Source: an uncultured Pirellulaceae bacterium
GTDB taxonomy: Bacteria; Planctomycetota; Planctomycetia; Pirellulales; Pirellulaceae
DNA: 9,289 nt
NCBI GenBank assembly: GCA_934255105.1
Contig: CAKQNH010000129.1
Span: 1-9,289, forward strand
Reading direction: 5' to 3'
Under the pieces are notes generated by a model, which did not search any database, was not told the DNA's origin, and worked only from the letters and a program-made list of their open reading frames with translations. Shown here in pieces: positions 4,873 through 9,289 of the stretch. Numbering within the stretch: position 1 is the first letter of the stretch; each line of letters begins with the position of its first letter. A program made the translations under genes and the position numbers.

Positions 4873-7731
4873 ATGCCTCATCCCTCGACAGCAAAGCCCC
4901 ATCCACCGACTGAAACTCTCGCTTGGATCGCTCGTGGTCTAGTCATGACCCTGCTGCTTGTCGCCCCGTGGCCATATGCCATGGCAGAATGGAATAGCCA
5001 ACTGTGGCTGGTGCCCGTCGTCGGGGCCATTTTCTTACTCGCCTCGTTGGTAGCCTTCTCCCAGCGTCTGTCGGTCGGTAATCCGATGGTCTGGAGCCTA
5101 TCGGCAGTGCTGGCCGTGGGCTTGCTGCAGATCATCCCGCTACCGGCGTCGCTTTGGCAAATGCTGGCACCCGCTGCTAGCTTTGAACAGCACGTAAACC
5201 AATTATCCAGTGAGTTTGCAGCCGCCGAGCAAGCGCAGGAACTCGCCGAGCAGGCGCAGGCCCCCGCTGCACCGGTTGCACAGACCACTCACGAAATCTC
5301 CATCGCGCACACCCTGAGCATCGACCCGTTGCAGACGCGCGCGACTTTGTGCGTGCTCGCCACGGGCATCGCCATGTTCGTCTCGTCCATCATCCTGTTC
5401 CGCGATCGGCAGAGCGTCAGCTTGTTGCTCGGTTCTTTAGCGCTGAGCGGATTGGCAATCTCGATGCTGGGTATTTTCCAAGCGGTAGTTGCCGGCGACT
5501 GGACGCTTCTGGATGTGCCTAAGAGTTCATCCTTCGCGACATTTTACAGTCGCAACTCAGCCCCGCAGTTTCTGGCCTGTTGTTTCGCCGCCACCGCTGG
5601 GCTACTGGCCATGTATCGAGCCAGCGGCAAACCACGTCAGCATGACAAACGCTATCAACTGGCCTATCCTGCAGTGAACCCTGTGGCCCGCCTGCGCCGC
5701 AGCGCAGAAGAGTTTGTCGCGGACGTTGATCCAATCGCATTTGTATTACTGGTGATCATGCTCGTCCAATTCGCCAGTGTGCTAATTGCCAACAGCCGCG
5801 GGGGTATTTTGGCGTTTCTGGCGAGCGGCCTAGCCATTATCCTGGTCTACGCTCTGGGAAGACAAGCCAGCTTCAGCGCGATGGTCATCGTACCGATCCT
5901 GATGGTTGGCGCAGGGCTGTTTCTGTCCATGTACGGGCTGGATGAACTGGTCGGTGCCCGCCTAGACTCCATCTCCCGCGAAGCCTATCAACTGGACAAT
6001 GCGCGCCTAATGCTATGGGGCATGGTTTTATCTCAGCCCGGTTTATGGCTGTTTGGAAGCGGGCTAGGTACCTTCCATTTTGCAGTGCTTCCCCTGTATG
6101 AAACGCCCCAATCCACCTGGTTCTACCACGCCGAAAACATCTATGTTGAACTCGCCTCCGGCGCAGGCGTGGTCACGCTGCTGATTGCCGCCAGCGGCCT
6201 GTGCTGGATGATCTGGCAATTGTTGTCGCGGCCTGCGAGCTCCAACACGGCCAAAGCCACGCGCTTTACTTGCCTGTTTGCAGTGCTAGCCGTAGGCCTT
6301 CACAACCTAGTGGACTTTAGCCTAATTTTACCCGCTGTCTTTTTACCACTGGCCTGCTTAGTGGGTGCCTACTTGGGAACTCGCCACCATGTTCGACAAA
6401 CCGTGCGCCGCTCGCGACGCTCGCGACGCTCGCGACGCTCCAGCTCTTCCTCGAGCGAATCTACATCCGCCAGGCAGTTGGCTGGCAAACAAGAATCTAC
6501 CAAGCCATGGGCAGCACCTCAAGGCAACTTGACCGGAGACCGCCGACCGCCAACGACCGGTCAACGGCCCCCGGACCATACGGACACCAGCGACAAAAAA
6601 TGGCGTCCTGGGAGTCTAATTGTGTGCCTGTTGCTTATCGCTGTCGCAGTAGGGCTGGGATATAGACCGCTCTCCGCCTTTGCGTTTGCCGAACGACTGC
6701 ATGCCTCCGAGCGGGCCGATTATGAACAGTCTGAATCCGCTTTGGCCGATTCGGAGCTGGCCGATTCCGACCTGGTGGAATTGATTCAAAATGCGATGCG
6801 TTCGCCACTAGCAAGCTTGCCAGAACCACGTCTACAGATCGGCCGCTGGCGGCAAGATTTGGCACGCCAACAACTGCTTGAGTCGCCACGCTGGCCAGAC
6901 GAGGTCAGTTTAGCTATGCGGCAATCTCTGTCTCACCCCGAGTTCTTCAATACTGCGTTGCATGCCACACAAGATCCCGAACTGTCCAGCCTGCATGATT
7001 TCTTAGTTGAAGAACCGGCTGTGTTGGAAAACCTGGCCGCCTCGCAGAGCGATATGCTGGCTGCCCTAGCAGCTTGCCCAATGGACTGGCGAGCCAGTTG
7101 GGGGGTGCTCCGCAGCGACCTTGGCGAAATGAGCCCCCACGACCGACGCCGCAACTACGCCCGGATCCTGCTCACTTGCCGCAATAACCAACGAGTCTTA
7201 CAGGCCGCCGGGACTCACGCACTGATGATTGGCGATTGGCCAGCAGGCACCGAAATCTGGCGGCAACTGCTGCCGGTCAGCCCTGCAGCACGAATGCAAG
7301 TCGTTAGGTTAGTCGGTCGCTTCTTAACAGCCGAACAGCTTGTCTCGATCCTCCCCAACGATCCGATGCAACGCATCGAAATCGCTAGATTTGCCAGCCA
7401 GGGGGGAGCTCCCGAAACACTCGATGCGATACTCGAAGCAATCGACCTAGACAGCGCTTTCACCACCGCCCGAAATGCCGCCGACTGGCCTCAAGTTGCC
7501 TGGTGCGCTGAGCAAAAAGGGGATCTCGACGGCGAAATCGAAGCCTTGGAGCAAGCCATTATCAAAGACGCATATAACCCCCACTGGAGCTACTCGCTAA
7601 TTCTCGCCTTGCAACGCGCCGAACGAGTTGTGGAGGCTAAGGGACGACTTGCCGAAGCTTTGGATCGGTTTGGCAGCGATGTCAAGTACGGCCCTCTTTT
7701 TGAAAGCTTAAGAAGCGAGTCGTCCCCCTAA
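4873..7731 (+). CDS. O-antigen ligase/polymerase-like (Wzy_C) membrane protein with long C-terminal extension
   Basis: The 952-residue product is probably an inner-membrane polymerase or ligase acting on lipid-linked sugar repeats. About twelve hydrophobic segments lie between residues 17 and 502, including 17-37, 43-63, 156-176, 182-205, 287-328, 333-352, 425-449 and 464-502. The family signature is NSRGGILAFLASG (307-319) followed by LWLFGSGLGTFHF and then YHAENIYVELASGAGV (418-433), typical of the Wzy_C region with its large extracytoplasmic loop. A basic Arg/Ser-rich, then hydrophilic linker (about 508-578) leads to one more helix (580-598) and a helical region to the end. Its last part (about 835-935, GDLDGEIEALEQAIIKDAYNPHW) looks like TPR repeats. 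The start has no Shine-Dalgarno, but a stop codon lies four codons upstream in frame. Whether it polymerises or ligates cannot be told from sequence; location next to a copolymerase gene favours polymerisation. Confidence 0.88.
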   Translation: MPHPSTAKPHPPTETLAWIARGLVMTLLLVAPWPYAMAEWNSQLWLVPVVGAIFLLASLVAFSQRLSVGNPMVWSLSAVLAVGLLQIIPLPASLWQMLAPAASFEQHVNQLSSEFAAAEQAQELAEQAQAPAAPVAQTTHEISIAHTLSIDPLQTRATLCVLATGIAMFVSSIILFRDRQSVSLLLGSLALSGLAISMLGIFQAVVAGDWTLLDVPKSSSFATFYSRNSAPQFLACCFAATAGLLAMYRASGKPRQHDKRYQLAYPAVNPVARLRRSAEEFVADVDPIAFVLLVIMLVQFASVLIANSRGGILAFLASGLAIILVYALGRQASFSAMVIVPILMVGAGLFLSMYGLDELVGARLDSISREAYQLDNARLMLWGMVLSQPGLWLFGSGLGTFHFAVLPLYETPQSTWFYHAENIYVELASGAGVVTLLIAASGLCWMIWQLLSRPASSNTAKATRFTCLFAVLAVGLHNLVDFSLILPAVFLPLACLVGAYLGTRHHVRQTVRRSRRSRRSRRSSSSSSESTSARQLAGKQESTKPWAAPQGNLTGDRRPPTTGQRPPDHTDTSDKKWRPGSLIVCLLLIAVAVGLGYRPLSAFAFAERLHASERADYEQSESALADSELADSDLVELIQNAMRSPLASLPEPRLQIGRWRQDLARQQLLESPRWPDEVSLAMRQSLSHPEFFNTALHATQDPELSSLHDFLVEEPAVLENLAASQSDMLAALAACPMDWRASWGVLRSDLGEMSPHDRRRNYARILLTCRNNQRVLQAAGTHALMIGDWPAGTEIWRQLLPVSPAARMQVVRLVGRFLTAEQLVSILPNDPMQRIEIARFASQGGAPETLDAILEAIDLDSAFTTARNAADWPQVAWCAEQKGDLDGEIEALEQAIIKDAYNPHWSYSLILALQRAERVVEAKGRLAEALDRFGSDVKYGPLFESLRSESSP
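6411..6437 (+). repeat. In-frame 9-bp tandem repeat encoding Arg-Arg-Ser units
   Basis: CTCGCGACG occurs three times in a row (6411-6419, 6420-6428, 6429-6437), followed by a partial copy. It encodes the RRSRRSRRS stretch that, with a following serine run, forms the linker after the last core membrane helix of the polymerase/ligase. Strong positive charge right after a helix predicts a cytoplasmic location for this linker. Confidence 0.9.
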
Positions 7732-7768
7732 TCCTAAATACCCGAACCGTTCACGCAATCAACCAACG

Positions 7769-7789
7769 GGACAGAAAAATAACCTGTCC
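7769..7789. other. Small hairpin in the polymerase-copolymerase gap
   Basis: GGACAG (7769-7774) and CTGTCC (7784-7789) form a 6-bp stem around a 9-base A-rich loop, 37 bases after the polymerase/ligase stop codon. No T run follows, so it is at best a weak attenuator or mRNA-end structure and not a standard intrinsic terminator. Confidence 0.3.
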
Positions 7790-7818
7790 AATCCGATGCC
7801 CAAAAGTTTGGTTCGGCC

Positions 7819-7824
7819 TATAAT
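7819..7824 (+). promoter_or_regulatory. Possible -10 element upstream of the copolymerase gene
   Basis: TATAAT at 7819-7824 is a perfect housekeeping-sigma -10 consensus, 66 bases before the ATG at 7891. No good -35 hexamer is found at 16-18 bp spacing (ATGCCC at 7796-7801 is poor). It suggests the copolymerase gene may have its own promoter in addition to read-through from the polymerase/ligase gene. Confidence 0.35.
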
Positions 7825-7890
7825 TGTAAATTCGTAGCCCTCTTCGCACGTGAGCCTCATCGACCACGACACTTTTCATCAAGAGTTCAC

Positions 7891-9289
7891 ATGTCAGACG
7901 CACTTATCGACCGGCCTCGCACGAATGATCAAGTCGCCCAAAATCCAGCAGCCGAAGTGCTAGAGTCGCAAGCCAACCAGTTCGACATTGTACAAATACT
8001 ATGGCGTTGGAAATGGCTACCAATTATTGGCTCGCTGATCGGTGCTGGCCTCGGTTTTCTGTATTTCTCACAACAGCCGGCCACCTACGAGGCCTACGCG
8101 TTGGTACAAGTAATCAACAATATTCCGATCTCCCCCCGGACTCAATTCTTTGAGCCCGCCGACAAGGGGATCACGCGCGCCGACGAGTCGCTGGTGATCC
8201 GCAGCCAAGCCGTGCTGCTATTGGCTGTAGCGAAAGGGAATTTGAATCAGCAAAGTGATACGGATTTTCAGAATTTGCGCCCAAATGAAGTGGTGGCCCT
8301 GCTCAAGAAGAAGAGGTCTCCGTTGGTCATCGAGCCGGCTGACAAAGATGACAACACAACCCTCATTCGCATTAGCTACGTCTCGGAAAACGCGGAGTTT
8401 GCCAGCAAAGTAGTGACGGCGATCGTGGAAGGCTATGGCGAATATCTGGAGAAAGAATACAAGGGGACTGAAACCGAGTTGGGGAGTCTTTTGTCTAATG
8501 CCAAAAAAGCTTTGGCTGAGGACTTCAAACGCCTAGGGGATGAGTTGAAAACTTTTCAAGAGGAACGCCCCGATGTGATCTGGCAAGGTGAGGATACCAA
8601 AGATCACTTCGCCGAAGCCTACCGCACATTTGAGGAAAAACGTTCTCAACATCGCACCGAACGCGAACTCCTAGAAACCGTGTTCAATCGCGCAAAAGCG
8701 GCTCTGGATGCTGGGCGAGAACCTGAGCCGATCCTACTGATGATCGATACGGTAGGAAACAATTTGAATGCGCAGGAGAACTGGTGGTATACCCGACAAT
8801 CTCGGCGCCCCGATGACCCTGAATTTGACCTTCAACTGGATCTGCTGTCCCACAAGATGGAAACCGAACAGCTTTTCCCGCTTAAGATGAAAGAGAATGT
8901 GCTGATGGAGAAGTGGGGTGAAGGGCACCCATCGGTGACCGCCATCCGACAACAAATCGAAGCGACCACCAAGCAAATCGAGAAGCAACGCGAGAGCGAG
9001 CGGATGCTCGACCAGGAGAGGCGAAGCATCAAGAGAGAGGCCGAAGCTAACGACGGTATACTGCTGTCGATTGCCGAGCGCTTGGCGACGCGCATGACTG
9101 CCTTGGCCGAACAAATTGCGGCCCTTAAAGAACAAGAAGAGAATATTCGAGTCCAGGCTGCTGAAGCCTTGGAGCGTTCCAAAGAGATCGGCATTCAACT
9201 GTCTGAGTTCCGCATTAAGAATCAGGAGCTGGACGCAACCCGCGCGTTGCTGGACGGTTACGTCGAGAAAATGAAAGACATGGACCTGC
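7891..9289 (+). CDS. Wzz/Wzc-type polysaccharide copolymerase, 3' end outside window
   Basis: An open frame of 466 codons runs from ATG 7891 to the window edge without a stop. A hydrophilic N-terminus is followed by FDIVQILWRWKWLPIIGSLIGAG (in pieces: FDIVQILWRWKW then a helix at about 43-59) and TYEAYALVQV, the classic start of a Wzz chain-length determinant domain. The large extracytoplasmic part is strongly charged and helical (about 190-275 and 350-460), with the GEGHPSVTAIRQQIE segment (about 343-357) that recurs in this family. It would set polymer length and link the polymerase to the Wza-like channel. No second membrane helix or Walker motif appears before the edge, so a fused C-terminal tyrosine autokinase (as in Wzc) may or may not follow. 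AAGAG at 7881-7885 is a weak, close Shine-Dalgarno. It lies 159 bp after the polymerase/ligase gene and is probably co-transcribed with it at least in part. Confidence 0.9.
   Translation, partial: MSDALIDRPRTNDQVAQNPAAEVLESQANQFDIVQILWRWKWLPIIGSLIGAGLGFLYFSQQPATYEAYALVQVINNIPISPRTQFFEPADKGITRADESLVIRSQAVLLLAVAKGNLNQQSDTDFQNLRPNEVVALLKKKRSPLVIEPADKDDNTTLIRISYVSENAEFASKVVTAIVEGYGEYLEKEYKGTETELGSLLSNAKKALAEDFKRLGDELKTFQEERPDVIWQGEDTKDHFAEAYRTFEEKRSQHRTERELLETVFNRAKAALDAGREPEPILLMIDTVGNNLNAQENWWYTRQSRRPDDPEFDLQLDLLSHKMETEQLFPLKMKENVLMEKWGEGHPSVTAIRQQIEATTKQIEKQRESERMLDQERRSIKREAEANDGILLSIAERLATRMTALAEQIAALKEQEENIRVQAAEALERSKEIGIQLSEFRIKNQELDATRALLDGYVEKMKDMDL

Noticed and set aside
7769..7789. 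Terminator after the polymerase/ligase gene
   Set aside because: The stem is only 6 bp with a 9-base loop and there is no T tract after it, so it was listed as a weak hairpin instead.
8734..9198. 154-codon and 120-codon minus-strand open frames
   Set aside because: They lie opposite the copolymerase frame, which is open for 466 codons with clear Wzz-family features.

Overview
The window looks like chromosomal DNA from a Planctomycetes bacterium of the Pirellula/Rhodopirellula type. This is inferred from protein features, not from any search. The clues are a membrane protein with DUF1559-type features (R..QC..NL after a membrane helix, GRFP, and a late H-x10-DG), moderate GC, weak or absent Shine-Dalgarno sequences, long N-terminal extensions before signal peptides, and the style of the exopolysaccharide export genes.

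Layout. Bases 12-160 hold five copies of a 31-bp tandem repeat, each with an internal inverted repeat. A short leader follows, then a plus-strand pair: an ECF-type RNA polymerase sigma factor (318-968) and, 41 bp later, a membrane-anchored putative anti-sigma factor (1010-2155) whose C-terminal part resembles a DUF1559/pseudopilin protein. A strong hairpin terminator (2172-2205) separates this pair from a convergent minus-strand pair. In transcription order that pair is a small lipoprotein of unknown function (4506-3790) and a Wza/GumB-like outer-membrane polysaccharide export lipoprotein (3618-2239). After a divergent intergenic region of about 366 bp, the plus strand carries a 952-residue O-antigen ligase/polymerase-like multi-pass membrane protein with a repeat-like C-terminal extension (4873-7731). 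Last comes the 5' part of a Wzz/Wzc-type polysaccharide copolymerase (7891 to the window end), which is open at the edge.

Taken together, the right three-quarters is the secretion and polymerisation core of a Wzy-dependent exopolysaccharide locus: outer-membrane export channel, polymerase/ligase and chain-length regulator, plus an accessory lipoprotein. No glycosyltransferase or flippase is visible and these may lie beyond the right edge. The sigma/anti-sigma pair next to it is a plausible envelope-responsive regulator of the locus, but no shared promoter motif was found, so that link rests on position only.

The most unusual item is the putative anti-sigma factor. Its single membrane helix and the sequence just after it line up with the conserved N-terminal helix of DUF1559 pseudopilin-like proteins, as if an anti-sigma domain had replaced the prepilin leader.
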